A DNA stretch of 64,000 bases from contig NZ_FOVP01000008.1 of assembly GCF_900115165.1 (NCBI RefSeq), forward strand, positions 62,001 through 126,000, written 5' to 3'. How positions within the stretch are numbered: position 1 is the stretch's first letter; each line of letters starts with the position of its first letter. A program made the translations under genes and the position numbers. Positions 27,920 through 35,516 of the stretch are shown here, piece after piece. This stretch comes from Roseovarius lutimaris. GTDB lineage: Bacteria; Pseudomonadota; Alphaproteobacteria; Rhodobacterales; Rhodobacteraceae. The notes under the pieces were generated by a model. It was not told the origin of the DNA. It ran no database searches and saw nothing but the letters and a program-made list of their open reading frames with translations.

Positions 27920-28480
27920 ATGAAACTTCGCAACCTTGCCCTCGTAACCGCCCTGACAAGCGTAACAGCCCTGTCCGCACAGGCTCAAGACACTCAAGGG
28001 CACACCGACACCGATGAATTGCAGCCGGTCGCTGAAACCGGCGAGACAACCGATACAGCCAACCCGGCAAACCCGGAAAAGCACGCCGATGACTACGGTC
28101 TCGAGCCCGTTGGCGAGCAATCTCCCCAGGCGTCAATGGATATGGATGGAAACATCACCGCACCGGCGGGCATGTCCCTGATGGGCAAGGACATGACCAT
28201 GGCCGAGCAGACCCTGACCAAGAACATCCTCGCTGAAGCCGACAAGGGCAGCAAGCTGATGTCGGTTGATGACAAATTGATTGGCAAGGTCGTTATGGAC
28301 CACGGCAATGAAGGATCAGATCACCTGATTTATGTCGATGTCGACAAAAGCGCGGATATCATGACCGAGCGTCTGGCCTTTCGGGCAAGTACGCTCAGCG
28401 TCGAACAGGGCGGTGGCCTGGAATACACCATGTCGCTGGCACAACTTCGCGCCGCCGTTGCCGAACAGGTTGCCAAATAA
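27920..28480 (+). CDS. Exported PRC-barrel domain protein
   Basis: A 186-residue protein with a signal peptide (MKLRNLALVTALTSVTALSAQA), an acidic, Thr/Pro-rich region, and a C-terminal PRC-barrel-like domain (KGSKLMSVDDKLIGKVVMD to RLAFRASTLSVE). PRC-barrel proteins of this exported sort are common in alphaproteobacteria and are often stress-induced; the molecular role is unknown. The ATG at 27920 follows AAGGAGAG. The leader contains GAGACG-CAA-CGTCTC (27857-27871) and CGCAG/CTGCG (27882-27897), both able to form hairpins. Isolated gene with its own promoter and terminator. Confidence 0.75.
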   Translation: MKLRNLALVTALTSVTALSAQAQDTQGHTDTDELQPVAETGETTDTANPANPEKHADDYGLEPVGEQSPQASMDMDGNITAPAGMSLMGKDMTMAEQTLTKNILAEADKGSKLMSVDDKLIGKVVMDHGNEGSDHLIYVDVDKSADIMTERLAFRASTLSVEQGGGLEYTMSLAQLRAAVAEQVAK

Positions 28481-28529
28481 GACGAAGCAATCTGTTGCGG
28501 GCTTGCGGGCCTGATGCCTAGATCCCGAT

Positions 28530-28560
28530 GTGGCCCGGCCTTCGAGCCGGGCCACTTTTA
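28530..28560 (+). terminator. Rho-independent terminator of the PRC-barrel gene
   Basis: A 10-bp perfect stem GTGGCCCGGC / GCCGGGCCAC with loop CTTCGA followed by TTTTA, 49 bases after the stop codon. Confidence 0.85.
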
Positions 28561-28667
28561 TGTCCCACCGGGGCAGATTGTCCCCTGCTCCGGTGATACG
28601 GCCCCTTCCCCCGGCCCGCGCAATCGCCTAAAGAAATGCCAACCGGACCAAAGGGGATACCATTCAG

Positions 28668-30833
28668 ATGCAGGAACCGGCAATCACGCCCGAACTGATC
28701 GAGGCCCATGGCCTCAAGCCAGATGAATACGCCCGTATTCTCGACATTATCGGCCGCGCGCCGTCCTTCACCGAACTGGGCATCTTTTCGGCGATGTGGA
28801 ACGAGCATTGTTCCTATAAATCCTCCAAGAAATGGCTGCGCACCCTGCCCACCACCGGCCCGCAAGTGATCTGCGGCCCCGGCGAAAACGCCGGCGTTGT
28901 CGATATCGGCGATGGCCAGGCGGTGATCTTCAAAATGGAAAGCCACAACCACCCGAGCTATATCGAGCCTTATCAGGGGGCTGCGACCGGCGTGGGCGGC
29001 ATTCTGCGCGATGTCTTTACCATGGGCGCGCGCCCGATTGCCTCATTGAACTCGCTCAGCTTTGGCGAGGTCGCCCATCACAAGACCCGCCAGCTTGTGC
29101 ATGGCGTGGTCGCGGGTGTCGGCGGTTATGGCAATTGTTTCGGCGTGCCCTGCGCCGGTGGCGAGGTGCGCTTTGATGCCGCCTATAACGGCAACTGCCT
29201 TGTGAATGCTTTTGCCGCCGGTCTCGCCGATACCGACAAGATCTTTTATTCCGCCGCCTCGGGCGTTGGCATGCCGGTGGTCTATCTTGGCGCCAAGACC
29301 GGCCGCGACGGGGTTGGCGGGGCCACCATGGCCAGCGCCGAGTTTGACGAGAGCATCGAGGAAAAGCGCCCCACCGTTCAGGTTGGCGACCCGTTTACCG
29401 AAAAGCGCCTGATGGAGGCCACGCTCGAATTGATGGCCACCGGCGCGGTCATTTCCATTCAGGATATGGGAGCCGCCGGTCTGACCTGCTCAGCCGTGGA
29501 AATGGGCGACAAGGGCGGGCTTGGCGTCAAGTTGCAGCTCGATCACGTGCCGCAGCGCGAAGACAACATGACCGCCTATGAAATGATGCTTTCTGAGTCG
29601 CAGGAACGCATGCTGATGGTGCTGCGCCCCGAGCTAGAGGCCGAGGCCCGCGCCGTGTTCGACAAATGGGACCTCGATTTTGCGATTGTCGGCGAAACCA
29701 TCCCCGAAGACCGCTTTCTGATCATGCAGGGCAATGAGGTCAAGGCCGATCTGCCGCTGGCCACGCTGGCGGGCAGCGCGCCGGAATATGACCGCCCCTG
29801 GGTTGCAACCGCCCCCGCCACGCCGCTTGACGACGAGGCCGTGCCGCAGATTGATGCCATCGACGGGCTGCGCGCGCTGATCGGTTCGGTCAATTACTGT
29901 TCGCGCGAATGGGTGTATGAGCAATATGACACCATGGTCATGGCCGATACCGCCCGCGCGCCGGGCTTGGGCGGCGGGTTGATCCGCGTGCATGGCACCG
30001 AAAAGCTCTTGGCCTTTACCAGCGACGTGACCCCGCGCTATGTCGCGGCCAACCCTTACGAGGGCGGCAAACAGGCCGTGGCTGAGGCCTATCGCAACCT
30101 CACGGCGCTTGGCGCCACGCCGCTTGCCTCGACCGACAACCTCAACTTCGGAAATCCCGAAAAGCCGGAAATCATGGGCCAGTTCGTCGGCGCCCTCAAA
30201 GGCATCGGCGAGGCCTGTAGCGCACTTGATATGCCGATCGTGTCTGGCAATGTCTCGCTTTACAACGAGACCGACGGCGCCGCGATCCTGCCGACGCCGA
30301 CGATTGGCGCGGTGGGTCTTATTGCCAATGCCGATCTGGCGATCACCGGCGAGGTCCGCGAGGGCCATGTCGCGCTTGTTTTGGGCGAGACGGTCGGGCA
30401 TCTGGGGCAATCGGCCCTGCTGGCCGAGGTGTTCAACCGGCCTGAGGGCGACGCGCCAGCGGTCGATCTTGCCGCCGAGAAACGCCACGGTGATTTCATC
30501 CGCGCCAATCACGCGCTGATCAAGGCCTGCACCGATCTCTCGGATGGCGGTCTTGCGCTCGCGGCGTTCGAGCTGGCCGAGGCGGCTTGCGTCGGCGTTC
30601 AACTTGACAGCGGCGACACTGCGACGCTCTTTGGCGAGGATCAGGGGCGCTATCTGATTGCCTGCAACTTCGATCAGGCCGAAGCCCTGATGACTGCGGC
30701 CGGACAGGCCGGTGTTCCGGTGCAGTCGGTCGGCAAGTTTGGCGGCCATACAGTGAAATACGGCACGACCGAAGCGCCTCTGGCCGAGCTTTCGGCGATC
30801 TATCGTGGCACGTTCGGCGAGACCTTCGCCTGA
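28668..30833 (+). CDS. purL: Phosphoribosylformylglycinamidine synthase subunit PurL
   Basis: A 721-residue small-type PurL, the synthetase subunit that converts FGAR to FGAM in purine synthesis and needs separate PurQ and PurS, neither of which is in the window. Features: [15 protein letters not shown] near residue 45, [35 protein letters not shown] (ATP and substrate site), and a second half beginning near [15 protein letters not shown]. Full length for the small type. AAGGGG precedes the ATG. Confidence 0.97.
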   Translation: MQEPAITPELIEAHGLKPDEYARILDIIGRAPSFTELGIFSAMWNEHCSYKSSKKWLRTLPTTGPQVICGPGENAGVVDIGDGQAVIFKMESHNHPSYIEPYQGAATGVGGILRDVFTMGARPIASLNSLSFGEVAHHKTRQLVHGVVAGVGGYGNCFGVPCAGGEVRFDAAYNGNCLVNAFAAGLADTDKIFYSAASGVGMPVVYLGAKTGRDGVGGATMASAEFDESIEEKRPTVQVGDPFTEKRLMEATLELMATGAVISIQDMGAAGLTCSAVEMGDKGGLGVKLQLDHVPQREDNMTAYEMMLSESQERMLMVLRPELEAEARAVFDKWDLDFAIVGETIPEDRFLIMQGNEVKADLPLATLAGSAPEYDRPWVATAPATPLDDEAVPQIDAIDGLRALIGSVNYCSREWVYEQYDTMVMADTARAPGLGGGLIRVHGTEKLLAFTSDVTPRYVAANPYEGGKQAVAEAYRNLTALGATPLASTDNLNFGNPEKPEIMGQFVGALKGIGEACSALDMPIVSGNVSLYNETDGAAILPTPTIGAVGLIANADLAITGEVREGHVALVLGETVGHLGQSALLAEVFNRPEGDAPAVDLAAEKRHGDFIRANHALIKACTDLSDGGLALAAFELAEAACVGVQLDSGDTATLFGEDQGRYLIACNFDQAEALMTAAGQAGVPVQSVGKFGGHTVKYGTTEAPLAELSAIYRGTFGETFA

Positions 30834-30911
30834 TCACGTTTTGCTGAGTGCCATAGCGGCCCCGCGCCCGCTATGGCAGGATCCTCGCCAGAGCCCCTGA
30901 AAGGACTGTCG

Positions 30912-31481
30912 ATGATCCGATTTCTGCTTGCCGCAAGCCTTGCCCTTGGCGCCCTGAGCGCCACCGCGCAAGAGACCGCCCCTGACGCAGAGCCGGATGC
31001 GGTAACGCCCGATGAGACCTATGGCGAGGCGCCGATGACCCTTGCGCGGCTGGATGAGATCATCCGCGCGCTTGATCCCGAAGCCCAGACAAACGGCCGA
31101 GCGTGGCAGTTGATCATCAACGACGTGCAGGTCATGATCATCACCGATGAATCTGCGGACCGCATGCGCGCCATCACCCCGGTGCGCAAGATAGAAGAGA
31201 TGAGCCAGGAGGATATCACCCGCGTTCTTCAGGCCAATTTCGACTCTGCCCTCGATGCGCGCTATGCCATCGCCAAAGACGTGCTCTGGTCGGCGTTCAT
31301 CCATCCGTTGAAGGCGTTGGAAAAGGACGAATTCATTTCCGGCCTTGGTCAGGTGGTCAACCTCGCGCAGAGCTATGGGACGCTTTATTCCGGCGGCGCG
31401 CTTCAGTATGGCGGCGGCGATAGCGGCGCCTTGCAGCGCCAGTTGATCGACGATCTTTTGAAAAAAGGTCAGGAAATCTGA
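30912..31481 (+). CDS. Exported conserved hypothetical protein, possibly YbjN-like
   Basis: A 189-residue protein with a signal peptide (MIRFLLAASLALGALSATA) and an acidic linker. The globular part (LARLDEIIRALDPEAQ, WQLIINDVQVMIITDESADRMR, ITRVLQANFDSALDARYAI) alternates helix and strand as in YbjN/CesT-type chaperone folds, and ends with a Gly-rich stretch. The ATG at 30912 is preferred over an upstream in-frame start at 30873 because it begins the signal peptide. No function can be assigned. Its 3' end is followed at once by a repeat element. Confidence 0.65.
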   Translation: MIRFLLAASLALGALSATAQETAPDAEPDAVTPDETYGEAPMTLARLDEIIRALDPEAQTNGRAWQLIINDVQVMIITDESADRMRAITPVRKIEEMSQEDITRVLQANFDSALDARYAIAKDVLWSAFIHPLKALEKDEFISGLGQVVNLAQSYGTLYSGGALQYGGGDSGALQRQLIDDLLKKGQEI

Positions 31482-31495
31482 CCGCAAGCGGGTCA

Positions 31496-31558
31496 GGGGG
31501 GCGCTGCCCCCCAGGCCTTTGGCCTTCCCCCCGGGATATTTTTGGCCAGAAGAAACCC
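31496..31558 (+). repeat. Dispersed hairpin repeat, copy 1
   Basis: Three parts in order: GGGGGGC-GCT-GCCCCCC (31496-31512), AGGCC-TTT-GGCCT (31513-31525), then GGGATATTT followed by GGCCAGAAGAAA (31533-31555). The last part recurs at 35419-35444 and, inverted, at 35461-35481. The first hairpins could act as a terminator for the upstream gene. I recall the GGATATTT...GGCCAGAAGAAA word as frequent in Rhodobacteraceae intergenic regions. Confidence 0.7.
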
Positions 31559-31644
31559 TGTGCGTGGGATGAGCCCCCCAGGCATCTTGCACTCGGGCAT
31601 GGCGCGCTCTACATCTGTGGCAACTGCCCAAAGGAGACGCCCGC

Positions 31645-31881
31645 ATGGCCCTACTTGCCTCAGACCTCGAAGCCCTGATCCGCCAGACCCTGCCTGATGC
31701 CACGATCACCGTTCAGGGGGATGATGGCGTGCATTTTTCGGCCGAAGTGATCGACGAAAGCTTTCGCGGGATGAACCGCGTTCAGCAACAGCGTGCCGTT
31801 TATGCCGCCCTCAAGGGCAAGATGGATGGCCCCAACGGGGTAATTCACGCGCTTGCCCTGACCACCAAGGCGCCGGACTAG
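31645..31881 (+). CDS. bolA: BolA family protein
   Basis: A 78-residue BolA-like protein that typically pairs with CGFS glutaredoxins to hold or pass a [2Fe-2S] cluster. The core SDLEALIRQTLPDATITVQGDD, HFSAEVIDESFRGMNRVQQQRAVYAAL and the conserved His of GVIHALALTT are present; no cysteine ligand precedes them, as in the YrbA/BolA2-like group. AAAGGAG lies nine bases before the ATG. It is directly upstream of grxD, its expected partner, 56 bases apart. Confidence 0.92.
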   Translation: MALLASDLEALIRQTLPDATITVQGDDGVHFSAEVIDESFRGMNRVQQQRAVYAALKGKMDGPNGVIHALALTTKAPD

Positions 31882-31937
31882 GCGCGCTTTACCTTTCCCG
31901 CTTCATCTGACGCGGCCCGATGACAAGGACTTACCAA

Positions 31938-32300
31938 ATGACCGATGCAAAAACCCAGATCGAAGAGACTGTCAAAGCCAACGACGTGGTACTTTACATG
32001 AAAGGCACCAAGGACATGCCGCAATGCGGGTTTTCATCGCGCGTGGCCGGTGTCCTTAACTTCATGGGCGTCGACTTTGCCGATGTGAATGTGCTTGCCG
32101 ATGAGGCGATCCGCCAGGGCGTAAAGGATTATTCCGACTGGCCCACCGTGCCCCAGCTTTATGTCAAAGGCGAATTTGTCGGCGGCTGCGACATCATTAC
32201 CGAAATGACCCTCTCGGGTGAGTTGGACGACCTGTTCGAGAAATCCGGCGTCAGTTATGACAAGGAAGCCGCAGACAAGATCCGCGAAGCCAACGCCTGA
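31938..32300 (+). CDS. grxD: Monothiol CGFS glutaredoxin (Grx4/GrxD family)
   Basis: A 120-residue monothiol glutaredoxin that binds a [2Fe-2S] cluster through the active Cys30 in MPQCGFSSR and glutathione. Downstream GSH-binding elements SDWPTVPQLYVKGEF and GGCDIITEM are present. I start at the ATG at 31938, with AAGGAC upstream, rather than the ATG at 31920, which itself overlaps that ribosome site. Context with bolA supports a role in Fe-S cluster delivery. Confidence 0.94.
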   Translation: MTDAKTQIEETVKANDVVLYMKGTKDMPQCGFSSRVAGVLNFMGVDFADVNVLADEAIRQGVKDYSDWPTVPQLYVKGEFVGGCDIITEMTLSGELDDLFEKSGVSYDKEAADKIREANA

Positions 32301-32348
32301 GTTTCAGGGCTTTTTGAAGGCGGCCCCTCGTGTGAGGTGGCCGCCTTT

Positions 32349-33314
32349 TCATGTGCGCCGGGTCCAGCCCCAGAGGCAGAGCATTTCCATCGCCACATGA
32401 GCGCCTGCAATTGCCGTGGCGCCGGTTGTGTCATAGGCCGGTGACACCTCGACCACGTCGCCCCCGACAAGGGTGATGCCCGCAAGGTCGCGCAGGATGA
32501 TCGCCGCCTGCGCCGTGCTTAACCCGCCCCAGACCGGCGTGCCCGTGCCGGGCGCAAAGGCCGGATCGAGACAGTCGATATCGAAGGTCATGTAGACATT
32601 AGCTTTGCCGACTATTTCCTTGATTTTACGTGCTGTTTCCACCGGGCCAGCCAGATGAACCTCGCGCGCATCAATCGTGGTGATGCCCAATGTGTCGGGA
32701 TTCTCGGTGCGAATGCCGACCTGAACAGAGTGCTTGGGATCAATCAAGCCAAGCTTGACCGCCTTGTAAAACATCGTGCCATGATCGACCCGGTCTATAT
32801 CGTCATCGACCCAGGTGTCGGAATGGGCATCGAACTGCACCAGGGCCAAGGGCCCGAACTTTTCCGCGTAAGCCTTTAGAATCGGGAAGGAAATATAATG
32901 ATCACCGCCAATGGCAATGCTGGCTGCACCGGCATCAAGGATGCCCCGGATATGGCTGGTCAAGGCGCCGGGAAAGGCGGGGACATTGGCATAATCGAAC
33001 GCCAGATCGCCGTAATCCACGATGTTGAGCGCGCTCAGCGGGTCATACCCGCCCCAGCCATAAGGCGGATCAAACACCTGAAGGGCGCTCGCCTCGCGGA
33101 TCGCGCGCGGGCCAAGCCGAGTGCCGGGACGGTTGGTGACGCCCTGATCAAACGGTACCCCGGTGATGGCAACATCGACGCCACTCAGGTCCTTGGTATA
33201 GCGTCGTCGCATAAAGGACGTGGCGCCACCAAAGGTGTTCTCATAGCTCAAACCGCGTAAGGTTTTCCTTGTAAACGCCTGATCTACTTGTGTTTTTGCA
33301 TCTTCCAGAGCCAT
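32349..33314 (-). CDS. speB: Agmatinase-family ureohydrolase
   Basis: A 321-residue ureohydrolase that removes urea from agmatine or a related guanidino compound. The binuclear metal ligands appear in IGGDHYISFPILKAY, VQFDAHSDTW and MTFDIDCLDPAFAPG. The start at 33314 (MALEDAKTQVD) is chosen; the frame continues 56 codons upstream into the neighbouring amidohydrolase gene. It follows that gene by 13 bases, in the same direction, so they are probably co-transcribed. Guanidinobutyrase or other substrates are not excluded. Confidence 0.85.
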   Translation of the reverse strand: MALEDAKTQVDQAFTRKTLRGLSYENTFGGATSFMRRRYTKDLSGVDVAITGVPFDQGVTNRPGTRLGPRAIREASALQVFDPPYGWGGYDPLSALNIVDYGDLAFDYANVPAFPGALTSHIRGILDAGAASIAIGGDHYISFPILKAYAEKFGPLALVQFDAHSDTWVDDDIDRVDHGTMFYKAVKLGLIDPKHSVQVGIRTENPDTLGITTIDAREVHLAGPVETARKIKEIVGKANVYMTFDIDCLDPAFAPGTGTPVWGGLSTAQAAIILRDLAGITLVGGDVVEVSPAYDTTGATAIAGAHVAMEMLCLWGWTRRT

Positions 33315-33327
33315 AAAAATTCTTTCA

Positions 33328-34497
33328 TCAAGGTTTTGCAAGCGGCTGCGCACGCTCGACAAGGCGCGCAAAAAACGAGGCGCCCACCGGGGCGACCGCA
33401 TCGTTGAAATCAAATTCCGGGTGATGCAGGCCCGGCCCCTCGCCCTGGCCCAGAAACAGGTAGGACCCAGGCCGCGCCTCAAGCATATAGGAGAAATCCT
33501 CCGCCCCCATTTCGCGCGGGCGATCGTCAGTCACCGACGCGTCGCCCACGATATCGCGCGCGACCTCGGCGGCAAAGCCGGTTTTGGCGGCATCATTGAC
33601 GGTCGCCGGATAGCCAAGCTCGATCCGCACTTCGGCGCGCACCCCGTAAGAGGCCGCCTGCCCTTCGGCGATTTCGCGCAGCCGACGATGCACCATCTGC
33701 TGTACATCGGGGGCAAAGGTGCGGATCGTGGCATTGATATAGGCGGTCTCGGGGATCACATTGTCGGCGCTGCCGGTGTGGATCTGCGTGACTGAGATCA
33801 CCAGATCATCCAGCGGATTGCGGTTGCGGCTGACGATGGTCTGGATCGCCTGCACGATCCCCACGGCGGCGACCACCGGGTCGCGGGTGCCATGCGGCAT
33901 GGCGCCATGGCCGCCCTGCCCGATGACCTCGATATGAAGCGTATCCACCGCCGCCATGATCGGCCCCGGCGTGGTTTCAAACGTGCCGGCCGCCACGCCC
34001 GGCAGGGTATGCAGCGCATAGACCTGATCAATGGCGTAGCGATCCATGATGCCCGCCTCGACCATCACCTGACCACCGCCCGGCCCCTCTTCGGCAGGCT
34101 GAAAGATAAGCGCGACACGGCCCTTGAAGTTGCGCGTTTCGGCCAGGTATTTGGCCGCGCCGAGCAGCATCGTGGTATGCCCGTCATGGCCACAGGCATG
34201 CATCTTGCCCGCCCGCTTCGAGGCCCAGTCGGCGCCGGTCGCCTCAATGATCGGCAAGGCATCCATATCGGCGCGCAACCCGATGCAGGGGCCATCGCCG
34301 CGCCCTTCGATCACCGCTACCACACCAGAGGTGGCAATGCCCTCCTCAATCTGGGTGATACCGAATTCGCGCAAGCGCTCGACCACAAAGCCTGCGGTTT
34401 CATGACAGTCAAACCCCAATTCCGGGGTCTCATGCAGATGCCGGCGCCAGGCGGTCATCTCATCGGCAAACCCGGCAATGCGATTGATCACGGCCAT
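33328..34497 (-). CDS. M20 family amidohydrolase (hippurate hydrolase-like)
   Basis: A 389-residue metallo-amidohydrolase of the M20D group that cleaves N-acyl amino acids. Metal and catalytic motifs: RADMDALPI, GKMHACGHDGHTTMLLGAA, LIFQPAEEGPGGGQVM and GAEDFSYML, with the dimerisation lid domain between (GQGGHGAMPHGTRDPVVAAV). It lies just upstream of the agmatinase-family gene, and the two may form a small amide/guanidine catabolic operon. The precise substrate is unknown. Confidence 0.87.
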   Translation of the reverse strand: MAVINRIAGFADEMTAWRRHLHETPELGFDCHETAGFVVERLREFGITQIEEGIATSGVVAVIEGRGDGPCIGLRADMDALPIIEATGADWASKRAGKMHACGHDGHTTMLLGAAKYLAETRNFKGRVALIFQPAEEGPGGGQVMVEAGIMDRYAIDQVYALHTLPGVAAGTFETTPGPIMAAVDTLHIEVIGQGGHGAMPHGTRDPVVAAVGIVQAIQTIVSRNRNPLDDLVISVTQIHTGSADNVIPETAYINATIRTFAPDVQQMVHRRLREIAEGQAASYGVRAEVRIELGYPATVNDAAKTGFAAEVARDIVGDASVTDDRPREMGAEDFSYMLEARPGSYLFLGQGEGPGLHHPEFDFNDAVAPVGASFFARLVERAQPLAKP

Positions 34498-34559
34498 CTC
34501 TGGACATCCTTTTGCTCACGCGTCAGGGTCCACTCAACCCCAAAGACGAGAGCACCGCA

Positions 34560-35375
34560 ATGGCTGATGACACCCTCATTCACGATCCCCAAGGCGGCCT
34601 GCCCCGGCTGATCGCCATCATGCGGGCCCTACGTGATCCTGTGACAGGGTGCCCCTGGGATATTGAACAGGATTTCGCCAGCATCGCGCCCTATACCATC
34701 GAAGAGGCCTATGAGGTCGCCGATGCGATCGAGCGCGCAGACTGGGGAGAGTTGCGCGGCGAGCTGGGCGATTTGCTGTTGCAGGTAATCTTTCATGCAC
34801 AAATCGCCGAAGACCGGGGGCTGTTTGATGTCCATGACGTGGCCAAGGCGATTTCCGACAAGATGGTCGCGCGCCATCCGCATGTGTTTGGCGAGGAATC
34901 GCGCGATAAATCCGCCGAACAACAGACCCGCGACTGGGAGGCGATCAAGGCCGCCGAACGCGCGGCACAGGCCCAGACCGGCACGCTTGATGGGGTGGCC
35001 CTGGGGCTGCCTGCGTTACTGCGAGCGGTCAAGCTGCAAAAACGCGCCGCGCGTGTGGGGTTCGACTGGCCCGAAATCTCGCAAGTGCTCGGAAAGATCA
35101 CCGAAGAAGTCGGCGAGTTGCAAGAGGCGGCGGCCGATCTGCCACAGGACAAGATCGAGGAAGAATTCGGTGATTTGCTCTTTGTGATGGCCAATCTGGC
35201 GCGGCATATGAATCTCTGCCCAGAGGCCGCGCTACGCGGCGCCAACGCCAAATTCACCCGCCGTTTCGGTCGGGTCGAGGCGCTTTTGGCCGAACAGGGC
35301 AAATCCCCGGCACAATCCGATCTTGCCGAAATGGATGCACTCTGGGATCGTGCCAAGAGTGAAGAGCGGCGCTAA
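34560..35375 (+). CDS. mazG: Nucleoside triphosphate pyrophosphohydrolase MazG
   Basis: A 271-residue two-domain MazG that hydrolyses NTPs to NMPs. The first domain has CPWDIEQDFASIAPYTIEEAYEV and ELGDLLLQVIFHAQIAED with the EExxE...ExxD metal pattern; the second repeats it (KITEEVGELQEAAADL, IEEEFGDLLFVMANLARHM). The ATG at 34560 gives the standard N terminus; an in-frame start at 34512 was rejected. Divergent from the amidohydrolase gene. Confidence 0.93.
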   Translation: MADDTLIHDPQGGLPRLIAIMRALRDPVTGCPWDIEQDFASIAPYTIEEAYEVADAIERADWGELRGELGDLLLQVIFHAQIAEDRGLFDVHDVAKAISDKMVARHPHVFGEESRDKSAEQQTRDWEAIKAAERAAQAQTGTLDGVALGLPALLRAVKLQKRAARVGFDWPEISQVLGKITEEVGELQEAAADLPQDKIEEEFGDLLFVMANLARHMNLCPEAALRGANAKFTRRFGRVEALLAEQGKSPAQSDLAEMDALWDRAKSEERR

Positions 35376-35399
35376 CCCCCGCCCGCCCGCACTGCCGCT

Positions 35400-35493
35400 C
35401 TTGCGGGAGCCTCCGGCGGGGATATTTACGGCCAGAAGAAACCCAAGCGCATCGCCCGTCTTCTTCTGGCTTTAAATATCCAAATCCCGCAAG
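35400..35493. repeat. Dispersed hairpin repeat, copy 2 (long inverted repeat between mazG and ileS)
   Basis: A large inverted repeat. The outer arms CTTGCGGGA (35400-35408) and TCCCGCAAG (35485-35493) pair perfectly; the inner arms GGATATTT...GCCAGAAGAA (35420-35440) and TTCTTCTGGC...AAATATCC (35461-35481) pair apart from a 3-base bulge, leaving a 20-base loop. The inner arm shares GATATTT and GGCCAGAAGAAACCC with the copy at 31533-31558. It may terminate both convergent genes. Confidence 0.75.
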
Positions 35494-35516
35494 TTCAACG
35501 GGCGCGCCGCTGGCGG

